Assembly (NCBI GenBank): GCA_964527925.1
Contig: CAZGQO010000002.1
Span: forward strand, 186,001-250,000
Direction of reading: 5' to 3'
Origin: Ch128b sp964527925
GTDB lineage: Bacteria > Bacteroidota > Ignavibacteria > Ch128b
Length of the DNA: 64,000 bases
Shown here: piece by piece, positions 1 to 10,418 of the stretch
How positions within the stretch are numbered: position 1 is the stretch's first letter
Layout of the letters: every line of letters starts with the position of its first letter
Made by a program: the position numbers and the translations under genes
The notes under the pieces: generated by a model
Databases searched by the model: none
What the model saw: the letters and a program-made list of their open reading frames with translations, nothing else
What the model was told of the DNA's origin: nothing

Positions 1-1350
1 GAAATGAACATTGACAAAGAGAAGAATGATGAAAGAGCTAAACTTTTAATGAGTGATTACATTGGATTCAAAGATCCTAAATCTTTGACCTTTAGTCCGA
101 AACTAAAATTAAATAAAACTGATGATGACCTTTACCGTTCATATCTATTACAATTTATTCAACCTCCTAATCCGAAAAAATTACCACATTCAAATCAATT
201 AGTATTAAAAGGGTACAATTATTTTAAAAGTAAATTTTCAGAATTAAACTTTACTAATGGCGAAGAAATTGTAGATTTTATTGAAGAGATTGTTCTCGAT
301 AAATTAATATTTAACGCTATAATTGTTGATGATCTTATATCAGCATATAGAGTATTAGAAACAGTTAATGCTCGAGGTATCTCATTGACAACAACAGATT
401 TGCTCAAGAACTACTTATTTTCATTGCTTCCAAGTGAAATTGATATTTAGAATTTAATTTCAAGATGGGATAATATGGTAAATACCGTGACTTATAGAGA
501 TTTTCCTAACTTTCTTCGTTACTATTTAAATTGCAGATTTCCACTAGTAAGGAAAGAGGATTTATTCAAGAAAATAAAAGAGTTAATTAATACAAAAGAT
601 AATGTTATCAACATTATTTCGGAATTAGAGAAAACCAGCGAATTATATGTTGCTTTAGATAATTACGAACACGAGTACTGGATCGAAAAAGAGAATATTT
701 CAAAGTTAATTTGAGAATTAAATTTATTTGAAGTAACCCAGCAAAAATCTTTACTAATTTCGGTCGTAGAAAAAATACCTGAACAGCTTGAATCGACATT
801 AAGATTAATTCGTGCGATTTCATTCAGATACAATGTAATCGGAAAAAAGAACCCCAATGAACTCGAAAGAAAATATAATCAAGTTGCAGTTAAGATTACT
901 CAAGGGAAAATTAAAAAGGTTGAGGAAATCTATCGTGAATTTAAAGATATCTATATACCCAATGATGAATTCAAAGCATTATTTAGATTCAAAAAATTTA
1001 ATAAATCGAGCAAAAAACTTATCAGGTATATTTTAATCAGTTTAGAAAATAAAATATATAACAATAACCTTTTCGTCTTTGAAAGTGCAAATACAATTGA
1101 ACATATTTTACCACTTTCAGATGAGGATGATTTCACCAGCATGTTTGGAAACCTAACTCTTCTTGAACCAAATCTAAATCGAGAAACTGGAAATAAATCT
1201 TTTGAATTAAAAAAAGAATTGTCTAAAAACTCAAAATTTGGAATAACCCGTGAATTGATAAATTATGATACATTCGATAAGGATGTAATTTCTGAACGAC
1301 AAAACAAATTCGCAAAAGCTGCAGTTGAAATCTGGCGGGTAGATTATTAA
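1..1350 (+). pseudogene. DUF262/DUF1524 (GmrSD-like) protein, degraded, 5' end outside window
   Basis: One reading frame runs from the window edge to a TAA at 1348-1350, broken only by a TAG at 448-450 and a TGA at 712-714, with no frameshift. The first part carries the DUF262-like stretch VNARGISLTTTDLLKNYL. The last part carries a DUF1524 HNH-like pattern, EHILP followed by FGNLTLLEPNLN. Full-length relatives are GmrSD-type modification-dependent nucleases or related defence proteins, whose N-terminal DGQQR region would lie before base 1. The two nonsense codons make a working single protein unlikely; assembly error or readthrough are less likely alternatives. The gene converges with the DUF5916 gene two bases downstream. 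Confidence 0.75.
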
Positions 1351-1352
1351 TC

Positions 1353-3488
1353 CTACGCCACAATCAACCAGACAAACTTTGTTAGAATCACTAAATCCTT
1401 TGTTCGAATCTTTTTCTCAGTTGAAAGTAAATGATTTATAACAAAATAAAAATTGCTTCCAATCTTTGGCTGCCAGCTGAATCGGTAGTTAAAATTTATT
1501 TCATTTAATTCATTATTCCATTGCATAAAAATTGAACTGTAAGTTAAAGTATTAAAATCATATCGAAATCTTAGACCTAACTCTTTCGTCACTAAACTCG
1601 AATTATCAAATCTTAACTGATTGATTTCAAAATCTGAACTTATCGAGATATGTTGATTAACCATGTAGGTCAATTCAGTTGATAGAGATTTTCTTTTGCC
1701 AGAGTAAAATGACCCCGTTGATAGTCTAACCTCACCAAAAAAGTCTCTGCTTCTCGATGATTCGAAATTCAAATCGTAAGAATAAAACCAGTATTTACCC
1801 CTCTGAATATTTACAGTATCAAAAATTATAAAATCGTTTTCTACAAAATCATAATTTCTGTTGATATGGAAAGAAAATCTATCCTCTGCATTCGTTAAAA
1901 ATCCAAACGGTGAAAATGAACAGTTTGCTGTGGAAAATATATTATCAGCATTCCAGTAAACATCAACCTCGTATAATGTGAAGTTTAATTTCTTAATTTC
2001 CCATAAATTTATTCTCGGAGTATATCTCAGATGTGAAGTAACTGATTGAAAAGCCGTTCTGAAGAAGAATCCCATGGCAGGATTAAAATCTCTTTGAGCC
2101 AAACGATAGCTTAAAAATCCATTCACTAAATCATTAGGATAACTGACAAAAAATTTATAGGCTCCACTTTTCTTACCGCCATTAGTTTCATCTGATTTAA
2201 GAGCTCCACCGCCAATTGTTAGAGTCTTATCCCCAAGAAATTCAGTTGTATTGTAATTAATATCGAAACCATAAACACGATTAAATCCATTTTTTGAAAT
2301 TTTATTCGTAAAAATGAAACCAACATAAGATTGATCAAATAAATCGTATTTGAAGCGAGCAACTCCGTAATTTGTAGCAGGTTCAATCCCTTTTGCAGCT
2401 GTTTGAACATTGAGAATTCCAAGTTCCATCGAATTAATTCGTCCTACTATTCTTGCACCAGCATTGATTGGAATTTCTTCACTTTCACTCAAACCAATCC
2501 TTCGGCTGTAAAACACATTATTTCTAAATCCAAAAGTGTAATCGAAAATTGATGAATTTTCTAAGAAGAAATCCCTTTTCTCAGGAAAAAATAGAGGAAA
2601 GCGAGAAAGATTTATTCTTGCCCTATCCGATTCTACCTGAGCAAAATCTGTGTTGAAAGTCAAATCAAGCGAGAGATTTTGAGTGATTCCATATTTAATA
2701 TCAAGACCAGCTTTCAACAAATTTGATTTACTTTCATCGCCTCTTTGAATGCCAGCACTGATAAATGGCTTGATATAAACTGGATCGCCTCTTTTAATTC
2801 CTTTAATTCCAACTAACTTTCCAGCATAAATTAATTTGAACATTCCTGCATCAGGACCAACACCTGCCCATAATACCTGTTCATTTAATCTCCTAATTTG
2901 TCTTGCAAAATTTATCCCCCAGATTTGTTCATCTAAATTGTGAAACTTGAAAGTCGAAAAAGGAAACTCAAATTCAATTGACCATCCGCTATCAACAACA
3001 GCTGCTTGAACATACCATATACCATTCCAGCTCTCGTTGAAACCCCTGAAATCCATTCCAGACAGCAAAGCATCGTCCCTCATTCCAAGTGGATTAGTTC
3101 CAAACCAGTAAGCTGATTTTTTATCATTGAAAGTATCAAACAAAAGAGTAAAATTATCATCTCCTCTTAGATTTCCATCACTCTTTAATTCTCTTTCGAT
3201 AATTTTTTCTGGTTCAGGGTCATAACATAATACACCCACAAAAAGAAATTCATCATTATAAAGAATTCTCACTTCTGTCTTGAAGGATGCATTTGAACCT
3301 GGAAGTGGTTCCTGTTGTAAAAAGTCATTGACAGGTCTGGCTAAATTCCAGATAGAATCATTTAAAATTCCGTCAATAACTGGTTTTGTATTTATTCTGA
3401 CTGCTTCAATTATTTTTTCAAAATTATTTTGCGCTTGCAGCAGTGAATTCATCAAAAAGATTAACAGTAATACATTATATCTTATCAT
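1353..3488 (-). CDS. Exported CBM9-like / DUF5916 outer-membrane protein
   Basis: A 711-residue protein with an N-terminal signal peptide ending near LLQAQ. Next comes a carbohydrate-binding family 9-like domain (about residues 30-210: KPVIDGILNDSIWNLA, then a YWFGTNPLGMRDDA segment). A long C-terminal region has alternating beta strands typical of DUF5916 beta-barrels, including FPEKRDFFLENSSIFDY. Proteins of this layout are common in Bacteroidota and Ignavibacteria and are thought to sit in the outer membrane; their substrate is unknown. The gene stands alone on its strand, with a 176-bp AT-rich gap before rnpB. The family call is firm and the function is open. Confidence 0.85.
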   Translation of the reverse strand: MIRYNVLLLIFLMNSLLQAQNNFEKIIEAVRINTKPVIDGILNDSIWNLARPVNDFLQQEPLPGSNASFKTEVRILYNDEFLFVGVLCYDPEPEKIIERELKSDGNLRGDDNFTLLFDTFNDKKSAYWFGTNPLGMRDDALLSGMDFRGFNESWNGIWYVQAAVVDSGWSIEFEFPFSTFKFHNLDEQIWGINFARQIRRLNEQVLWAGVGPDAGMFKLIYAGKLVGIKGIKRGDPVYIKPFISAGIQRGDESKSNLLKAGLDIKYGITQNLSLDLTFNTDFAQVESDRARINLSRFPLFFPEKRDFFLENSSIFDYTFGFRNNVFYSRRIGLSESEEIPINAGARIVGRINSMELGILNVQTAAKGIEPATNYGVARFKYDLFDQSYVGFIFTNKISKNGFNRVYGFDINYNTTEFLGDKTLTIGGGALKSDETNGGKKSGAYKFFVSYPNDLVNGFLSYRLAQRDFNPAMGFFFRTAFQSVTSHLRYTPRINLWEIKKLNFTLYEVDVYWNADNIFSTANCSFSPFGFLTNAEDRFSFHINRNYDFVENDFIIFDTVNIQRGKYWFYSYDLNFESSRSRDFFGEVRLSTGSFYSGKRKSLSTELTYMVNQHISISSDFEINQLRFDNSSLVTKELGLRFRYDFNTLTYSSIFMQWNNELNEINFNYRFSWQPKIGSNFYFVINHLLSTEKKIRTKDLVILTKFVWLIVA

Positions 3489-3664
3489 AACGAAAACAAT
3501 TTTTCACAAAATTAATCATTTTGATTTTACCAGAATTGAATTCATTCAAAAAAATTTACAAATGAAATAGAATTTTGATGACAAAGAATTTAATTCATCC
3601 TTTGAGTATATTTAAAAAAAATTTTGGGAAATTTCAGAAAAAAATTGACGTTATTTAAAATTTT

Positions 3665-4086
<422 letters not shown>

Positions 4087-4101
4087 AGCTTTTTAGTCAT
4101 T

Positions 4102-5832
4102 ATGAAAAAAAGATACAACTGGAAAATATTAGAATGCCCTGATTTGTTCAGTCAGCAGGTGCTCGTTGATGATTTAAACATCAATCCAGCACTTGCAAAG
4201 ATTCTTGTTTTAAGGGAAATCGATAGTTTTAGAAAAGCTCGTCAATTTTTCAAACCCACACTTGAAGATCTACACGATCCTTACTTACTCACTGGAATGA
4301 AAGAAGCGGTTAAGAGAATAATTAAAGCTCTTACGAATAATGAGAAAATTCTGATTTATGGTGATTACGATGTTGATGGTACAAATGCTTCCGCAATGCT
4401 TTATTTATTTTTAACTGAAATTGGTGGAATTGTTGATATTTACATTCCCAATAGATTTACCGAAGGTTACGGGATCTCTCGAAAAGGAATTGACGAGGCA
4501 AAACAAAACAAAATCAATTTAATTATTTCAGTTGATTGCGGAATTACTGCAATTGAAGAAACAAAGTATGCAAAAAATCTTGGAATTGATTTAATCATTT
4601 GCGATCACCACGAACCCGGCGATAAATTACCAGATTCACTCGCTGTACTTGATCCATTAAAGCCTGGTTGTCCTTATCCTTACAAATATTTATCTGGTGC
4701 GGGAGTAACTTTCAAATTAATTCAGGCAATAGCTGATTCAATCGGAATGAAGGAAGTACCATTCAAATATCTCGATTTTGTTGCCGTTGCTGGTGCTGCT
4801 GATATTGTTCCTTTAACCGGCGAAAATAGAATTCTTGTGAAACTTGGACTTGAAAAACTTAATAGCGAACCAAGACCAGGCTTCAAAGCATTAATCGATA
4901 AGGCAGGATTAAAATTAGGCAACATATCAAGCTCACAAATTGTTTTTGGTCTTGCTCCACGAATTAATGCAGTCGGCAGATTGGGTGATGCATATCGTGC
5001 AATTAAATTGTTGCTTTCTCAAACTTACGATGAAGCATATCAATACGCAGAAATTCTCGATAGAGAAAATAGAAATAGAAAAGCCATTGACGATGAAATT
5101 TTAAGTGAAGCAATCAATAAAGTTGAAAATGAAATTGATCTTCAAAATGAAATAGCTATCATTTTACACAAAGAAGATTGGCATCTTGGCGTAATTGGAA
5201 TTGTTGCATCAAGATTGGTTGAAAAATATTATCGACCTACTATTCTTTTAACTTCTGTTGATGGAGTCGTTAAAGGTTCTGGCAGAAGTATAGCAGATTT
5301 TAATCTATACGAAGCAATTAAACATTGTGAAGATTTAGTTTTACAATTTGGTGGACATAAGGCAGCAGCAGGTTTATCAATTCATCCTGAAAATATTCAT
5401 CTTTTCAAACAAAGATTTAATGAATATGTCAGAAAAACTTTGACTCCTGAACAATTGATTCCAACAATCGAAATTGAAGCTGTCATCGATCTAAGTTCAA
5501 TTACTCCAAAATTTCGAAGAATTCTTGAAAGATTTGCTCCTTTTGGTCCGCAAAACATGAAACCAATATTTTTAACAGAACATGTTGAATTATTTGACAG
5601 ACCTAAGATTTCACCAAATAATCATTTGTTCATGAAAGTTCGAAAAAATGGTTCAGCAGTTTTTGATGTGGTCGGTTATAACCTTGGTGAATATGCAAAA
5701 GAATTGATTGAGTTGAATGGTTTGGATAAGAATGCATATATTGACATAGTTTACACAATTGAATCAACAATTATTAACGATATGGTATTTCCACAATTAA
5801 ACTTAAAAGATTTTAGAATATCACAAAAATAG
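4102..5832 (+). CDS. recJ: Single-stranded-DNA-specific 5'-3' exonuclease RecJ
   Basis: RecJ degrades single-stranded DNA 5' to 3' in RecF-pathway recombination and mismatch repair. The 576-residue length is standard. Visible motifs are the metal-binding DxD loop in IYGDYDVDGTNA (about residues 85-95), the DHH signature at 168-170 in CDHHEPGD, and the DHHA1 motif FGGHKAAAGLSI near residue 415. An OB-fold region follows. The start is the first ATG after rnpB. No good Shine-Dalgarno sequence is visible, which is common in this group. It is the first protein gene of the run recJ-yebC-ruvC-ruvA, all repair or recombination related. Confidence 0.95.
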   Translation: MKKRYNWKILECPDLFSQQVLVDDLNINPALAKILVLREIDSFRKARQFFKPTLEDLHDPYLLTGMKEAVKRIIKALTNNEKILIYGDYDVDGTNASAMLYLFLTEIGGIVDIYIPNRFTEGYGISRKGIDEAKQNKINLIISVDCGITAIEETKYAKNLGIDLIICDHHEPGDKLPDSLAVLDPLKPGCPYPYKYLSGAGVTFKLIQAIADSIGMKEVPFKYLDFVAVAGAADIVPLTGENRILVKLGLEKLNSEPRPGFKALIDKAGLKLGNISSSQIVFGLAPRINAVGRLGDAYRAIKLLLSQTYDEAYQYAEILDRENRNRKAIDDEILSEAINKVENEIDLQNEIAIILHKEDWHLGVIGIVASRLVEKYYRPTILLTSVDGVVKGSGRSIADFNLYEAIKHCEDLVLQFGGHKAAAGLSIHPENIHLFKQRFNEYVRKTLTPEQLIPTIEIEAVIDLSSITPKFRRILERFAPFGPQNMKPIFLTEHVELFDRPKISPNNHLFMKVRKNGSAVFDVVGYNLGEYAKELIELNGLDKNAYIDIVYTIESTIINDMVFPQLNLKDFRISQK

Positions 5833-5845
5833 ATGGAGATTTTTT

Positions 5846-6574
5846 ATGGCAGGACATTCAAAATGGGCACAAATAAAAAGAAAGAAAGCAGTTGCCGATG
5901 CGAAGAAAGGGAAATTGTTTACTAAACTTATCCGAGAAATTACGATAGCGGCGAGACAGGGCGGCGGAAATCCTGATGGAAATCCAAGTTTAAGACTGGC
6001 TATTGATCAAGCCCGCGCCGCTAATATGCCAATGGAAAACATTGAGAGAGCAATTAAAAAAGCAACTGGTGACCTGAAAAGTTCTCAATACGAAAAAATT
6101 ATTTATGAAGGCTATGGTCCAGGCGGTGTTGCAATTCTAATCGAAGCAGTAACTGATAACAAAAATAGAACAGTTTCTGAGCTTCGGCATCTTTTTTCAC
6201 GACACGGCGGGAGACTTGCAGAAAGTGGCAGCGTTAACTGGATGTTTCAAAGAAAAGGAATCATTACAATTGAAAAGAGTAAAATCAACGAAGATGATTT
6301 GATTATGTTAGCTCTTGATGCTGGTGCAGACGATGTTGTCACTGAAACTGATTACTATGAAGTTCAAACTTCTCTTGAAAACTTTGAAAAAGTTCGCCAT
6401 ACCCTGATTGAAAAAGGTGTTGAAGTTGAGAGTGCTTCACTCCAATATGTTCCACAGAGTTTGATGAAGATTGATGGAAAGGAGAATGAAACAGCAATTA
6501 AATTGCTTGAGGTTCTTGAAGATCACGATGATGTTCAAAATGTTTACACGAACGCAGACTTAACAGAAATTTAA
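5846..6574 (+). CDS. yebC: YebC/PmpR family protein
   Basis: A 242-residue TACO1/YebC family protein. The N-terminal signature MAGHSKWAQIKRKKAV is near perfect, and the whole three-domain length is present, including the YEGYGPGGVAILIEA and SGSVNWMF segments. Family members include DNA-binding regulators and factors that help ribosomes translate difficult sequences such as proline runs; which role applies here cannot be read from the sequence. It starts 13 bp after recJ and ends 13 bp before ruvC, so it is almost certainly co-transcribed. A yebC-ruvC-ruvA order is common in bacteria. Confidence 0.95.
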   Translation: MAGHSKWAQIKRKKAVADAKKGKLFTKLIREITIAARQGGGNPDGNPSLRLAIDQARAANMPMENIERAIKKATGDLKSSQYEKIIYEGYGPGGVAILIEAVTDNKNRTVSELRHLFSRHGGRLAESGSVNWMFQRKGIITIEKSKINEDDLIMLALDAGADDVVTETDYYEVQTSLENFEKVRHTLIEKGVEVESASLQYVPQSLMKIDGKENETAIKLLEVLEDHDDVQNVYTNADLTEI

Positions 6575-6587
6575 TAGATCAAATTAA

Positions 6588-7124
6588 ATGAAAATTTTAG
6601 GAATAGATCCAGGTACTCTAAAAACAGGCTACGGAATTATTGAACTATCAAACGGAAAAATTAAATTATTAAGTTCAGGTGTGATTGAAAACAAGAGAAT
6701 CAAATCACTACCTCAACGATTGAAAATTATTTATGATGAGATTACTAAACTAATAGATGAATATCTTCCCGACGAACTTTCAATTGAATCAGCTTTCTAT
6801 GGCAAAAATGTTCAGTCGGCATTAAAAATTGGTCATGCTCGGGGAGTTTCAATACTTGCTGCGATAAATAAAGAAATTCCAACTTTTGAATATTCACCAA
6901 GAGAAATAAAAAAAGCTGTTGTTGGAAATGGTGCAGCCTCAAAACAACAGGTGATGTTCATGGTGAATCAAATTCTTCAACTCAAAAAAAAGAAAAAAAA
7001 TTTTGACGAGACCGATGCAATCGCTGTTGCTCTCTGTCACATTCAAAAAATTAAAAGATCAAACAAAAAGCACAAAGACTGGAAATCATTTATTCAAGAA
7101 AATCCTCACTTAATTATTAGTTGA
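6588..7124 (+). CDS. ruvC: Holliday junction endonuclease RuvC
   Basis: RuvC is the dimeric nuclease that cuts Holliday junctions with RuvAB. The 178-residue protein shows the RNase H-like acidic residues D7 (ILGIDPGT), E67 (SIESAF) and the C-terminal DETDAIAVALCH segment (D140, D143, H151). The coding sequence includes an A-rich tract near 6987-7000, coding KKKKK, but the frame is intact across it. It begins 13 bp after yebC, and ruvA starts 1 bp after its stop. No ruvB lies in the window. Confidence 0.95.
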   Translation: MKILGIDPGTLKTGYGIIELSNGKIKLLSSGVIENKRIKSLPQRLKIIYDEITKLIDEYLPDELSIESAFYGKNVQSALKIGHARGVSILAAINKEIPTFEYSPREIKKAVVGNGAASKQQVMFMVNQILQLKKKKKNFDETDAIAVALCHIQKIKRSNKKHKDWKSFIQENPHLIIS

Positions 7125-7125
7125 T

Positions 7126-7734
7126 ATGTATAGCTATATCGAAGGAACTCTTGTTCATAAAAATCCCACAAATATTGTAATTGATGTAAATGGAATTGGT
7201 TATCAATTAAATGTTTCATTGAATACATTTGAAAAATTACCTGATTTACAAAATCGAGTAAAAATTTTTACTGTACTGATTCCTCGAGAAGATTCAATTC
7301 AACTTTATGGTTTTTATGATGAAGATGAAAAGATGATGTTTGAACAACTTCTCTCGATTTCTGGAATTGGACCGAAAGTGGCTCAAAGCATCTTATCAGG
7401 AATTTCTCCCAATGAACTTCGAGAATATATAATTCAGGGAAACGCAACAGCACTCACTCACATTCCAGGCATTGGAAAGAAAACAGCTGAGAGAATGATT
7501 GTCGAATTAAAAGATAAACTCGCAAAAATCACACCTGAGATTCAAACATTTTCAAAATCTGCTGAAGATATTCGTGTGCAGGCATATCAAGCACTAATAA
7601 CATTAGGTTATCAAAAACAATTGGCAGAAAAGGCAATTCGTGTTGCTCTAAATGATTTCAGCAAAGCCTCAGACGCAGACGAACTCACACTCGAAAATCT
7701 CATCAAAAAAGCACTGAGAGAACTGAACAAGTAG
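7126..7734 (+). CDS. ruvA: Holliday junction branch-migration protein RuvA
   Basis: RuvA binds four-way junctions and loads the RuvB motor. The 202-residue protein has the N-terminal OB fold (residues 1-62). Two helix-hairpin-helix motifs follow (ISGIGPKVAQSILSG and IPGIGKKTAERMIVELK). The C-terminal domain III that contacts RuvB is present, ending in LIKKALRELNK. It is the last gene of the rnpB-recJ-yebC-ruvC-ruvA run. The next gene, the C-terminal half of a DNA polymerase, converges on it 12 bp away. Confidence 0.95.
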   Translation: MYSYIEGTLVHKNPTNIVIDVNGIGYQLNVSLNTFEKLPDLQNRVKIFTVLIPREDSIQLYGFYDEDEKMMFEQLLSISGIGPKVAQSILSGISPNELREYIIQGNATALTHIPGIGKKTAERMIVELKDKLAKITPEIQTFSKSAEDIRVQAYQALITLGYQKQLAEKAIRVALNDFSKASDADELTLENLIKKALRELNK

Positions 7735-7746
7735 TTTAATTTCATA

Positions 7747-9480
7747 TCAGAAATTTATCAGCTGTTTATAAACCATATCATCAGCAATTTCTTCAATCAT
7801 CTTGAATTCGTCTGAAAGCACTGTTTCAGTATTCTTATAAATGTTTTCAGCATCATCAATTTGATGTTCTCTCAAAGCAAGTCTTGATGAAAGTACATTC
7901 AATTTTTTCACAGTAATTGTATCTCCAAGTTCTTTATCGACAAATCCTTCAACCAGATATGGACCCATCGACAAAGTTAACTGAGCATATTTCTCATACT
8001 CTTTTGGAAAGATTACAGCTTCAAATGTTCCTGATAAATCTTCGAGTGAAAGAAATTTCATCACATCCCCTTTTCGAGTTCTAATTCTTTTAGATGTCAT
8101 CAACCAACCAACGGCAGTAACTTTTTTGCCTTTTCTTTCTGGCAACTCATTTGCCTTTGTAATTGAAATATTTTTCAAGAGTGATGAATAGAATTCAAGC
8201 GGATGACGGCTAACCATATATCCAAAAGTTTCATATTCAATCTTGCAGATTTGTGGAATCGAATAATTTTTAATTGAAGAAAGTCCAATCTCTTTCAAAA
8301 GATTTTTTATGTATTCATCGTCTTCAAAGAAATTGTAAGTATCACCGCTTGAAAGTTTACGATGATAAATTTCTATATCGAGTAATCTCATTAAGAGTGG
8401 TCTTAAAAAAAGAATGGAAGAATTTTCGTTATCCAGTTTCAATGATGCTTTACTAAATGATAAGTGTTTATTCTCATTTTCTTCAAAAATGTTTGATAAA
8501 ATTTTTTCACCAAGCGAATCCAGTGCACCACACTGAATAAGCAAAGATGCTTCGGCATAACCAATGCCAGTTCGTCTGATAAAATCTCTAAGTGATTTGT
8601 ACTTACCATTTCTGCTCCTCTCTTCCACAATTTTTTCCATCGTAGAGTGACTTAAATTTTTAATTGCCATCAAACCAATTCGAATCCAATCGTTATGTCC
8701 TGTGTATTCAATTTCACTTTCGTTTATATCGGGAAGAAGAATTCGAAGACCAAACCGTTTACTTTCCTGAATATAAACAGCCGCTGAATAGTAACCGCCT
8801 TGATTTGTAAGAATGGACGACATAAACTCAGCAGGATAGTGTGCTTTCAAAAAAGCATTTTGAAAAGAAAGCAAAGCAAAAGAAGCACTGTGAGCTTTAC
8901 AAAACGCATAACCAGCAAATGATTCAATTTGACGCCACAGCTCAGCTGTTACTTCATAAGAATATTTTTTCAAACAATGATCAAAAAACTTGTCTTTCAG
9001 TTTTCGCATTGCTTCGTGTGAACGCATTTTTCCACTCATTGCACGACGCAGCAAATCGGCTTCTTCGAGTGAAAGTCCAGCAACATAGTGAGCAACTTTA
9101 ATTACATCTTCCTGATAAATCATCACGCCATAAGTTTCTTTAAGAAGTGGTTCCAGTTCGGGGACAAGATATTTTCTTCGTGATGGGTCGTGATGACGGG
9201 CAATAAACTCTGCCATCATTCCGCTTTCAGCAACACCAGGTCTGATTACTGAACTTATTGCTGTTAACATTTCAAATGAATCTGATTTCATTTTCTTAAG
9301 AAGTGAACGCATTCCAGGTGACTCGATATAAAAACAGCCAATTGTTCGTCCTTCACGAATTATTCTCTTCGTTTCCTCATCATTAAAGATGGTTTCGTAA
9401 TCGTAAATATCAAACCCGAGATATTCTTTACGGTTTTGAAGTGCTGGAAAAATTTGAAATATCTTTGCCATATCAATCAC
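7747..9480 (-). CDS. DNA polymerase III alpha-type subunit (DnaE family), C-terminal half of a split gene
   Basis: A 577-residue protein matching the second half of a bacterial replicative-type (C-family) polymerase. It begins just before the fingers segment GRTIGCFYIESPGMRSLL. It continues through QEDVIKVAHYVAGLSLEEADLLRRAMSG (reported here only as positions 137-164) and a tandem HhH region. It ends with an OB-fold domain around VTAVGWLMTSKRIRTRKGD. The segment AHSASFALLSFQNAFLKAHYP followed by GGYYS is closer to non-replicative DnaE2/ImuC-like enzymes than to DnaE1 (inference). The PHP domain and catalytic aspartates are absent and lie in the gene at 12116-13942. The start is GTG at 9480 or ATG at 9471. 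Confidence 0.85.
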   Translation of the reverse strand: MIDMAKIFQIFPALQNRKEYLGFDIYDYETIFNDEETKRIIREGRTIGCFYIESPGMRSLLKKMKSDSFEMLTAISSVIRPGVAESGMMAEFIARHHDPSRRKYLVPELEPLLKETYGVMIYQEDVIKVAHYVAGLSLEEADLLRRAMSGKMRSHEAMRKLKDKFFDHCLKKYSYEVTAELWRQIESFAGYAFCKAHSASFALLSFQNAFLKAHYPAEFMSSILTNQGGYYSAAVYIQESKRFGLRILLPDINESEIEYTGHNDWIRIGLMAIKNLSHSTMEKIVEERSRNGKYKSLRDFIRRTGIGYAEASLLIQCGALDSLGEKILSNIFEENENKHLSFSKASLKLDNENSSILFLRPLLMRLLDIEIYHRKLSSGDTYNFFEDDEYIKNLLKEIGLSSIKNYSIPQICKIEYETFGYMVSRHPLEFYSSLLKNISITKANELPERKGKKVTAVGWLMTSKRIRTRKGDVMKFLSLEDLSGTFEAVIFPKEYEKYAQLTLSMGPYLVEGFVDKELGDTITVKKLNVLSSRLALREHQIDDAENIYKNTETVLSDEFKMIEEIADDMVYKQLINF

Positions 9481-9601
9481 CTGTTCTATTTAAGTTATTG
9501 TTGACTTTTCGATGGTTGATTAAGCAGCCAGATACGATTAAAATCATAGTTTTGATTATGCAGTTTCATTTTGTTATTATCAATTAAAATCGAAATGAGA
9601 A

Positions 9602-10330
9602 ATGATTGAACTTATCAATGTAACAAAAAAATTTGGTGACTTCACTGCTGTTGATAACTTAAATCTAAAAGTTTCAAGTGGTGAATTTTTTGGATTTCTC
9701 GGACCAAATGGTGCTGGTAAAACAACTACCATCAAAATGATTACAGGACTCTACGCACCAACCAATGGCAAAATTCTTGTCAATGGAATCGACATTCAGA
9801 AAAATCCACTCGATGCTAAACTTCATATCGGCTACATTCCCGATGAACCTTTCCTTTACGATAAACTAACTGGACTCGAATATCTTTACTTCAGTGGTGG
9901 TTTGTATAAACTCGAAAAGACTTTCTTGAAAAATCAGATCGAAGAATTGATTGAAACACTCGATTTATCTGATTGGATTTACCAATTAACAGAAGAATAT
10001 TCACGAGGGATGAGACAACGAATTGCAATTGCTTCGGCACTGCTGCATAATCCATCAATTATTATAATTGATGAACCAATTGTAGGACTTGATCCACAGA
10101 GTGCAGTAATTGTCAAAAAGATTTTGAGGCAGAAAGCGGATCAAGGTGCCGCAATTTTTATGTCCACTCACCTGCTTACAATTGTTGAAGAATTATGTGA
10201 TAGAATTGCAATTATCAAAAACGGTAAAGTCATTTTTGAAAACACAACAGCTGAATTCCAGAATATGAAATCGAAATATGACGGAAACTTTGAATTACTT
10301 TTCATTGAATTAACATCAAAGAATTTGTAA
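9602..10330 (+). CDS. ABC-2 type transporter ATP-binding protein
   Basis: A 242-residue cytoplasmic ATPase. Walker A is GPNGAGKTTTIKM (about residues 38-50), the ABC signature is YSRGMRQRIAIA, Walker B is IIIIDEPIVGLDP, and the switch histidine lies in MSTHLL. It belongs to the CcmA/NatA-like ATPases that drive ABC-2 exporters. Its partner is the membrane protein 88 bp downstream. The pair sits, in opposite orientation, exactly between the two halves of a DnaE-family polymerase gene and shares a 121-bp divergent intergenic region with the C-terminal half. Substrate unknown. Confidence 0.9.
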   Translation: MIELINVTKKFGDFTAVDNLNLKVSSGEFFGFLGPNGAGKTTTIKMITGLYAPTNGKILVNGIDIQKNPLDAKLHIGYIPDEPFLYDKLTGLEYLYFSGGLYKLEKTFLKNQIEELIETLDLSDWIYQLTEEYSRGMRQRIAIASALLHNPSIIIIDEPIVGLDPQSAVIVKKILRQKADQGAAIFMSTHLLTIVEELCDRIAIIKNGKVIFENTTAEFQNMKSKYDGNFELLFIELTSKNL

Positions 10331-10418
10331 TCACTCAAGTATGGAAATAAATAATTCCAGCAATGTTCAAACGAACAAACATTATCAAACCAACAATTGA
10401 CTTTTGATTGCTTGAAGT

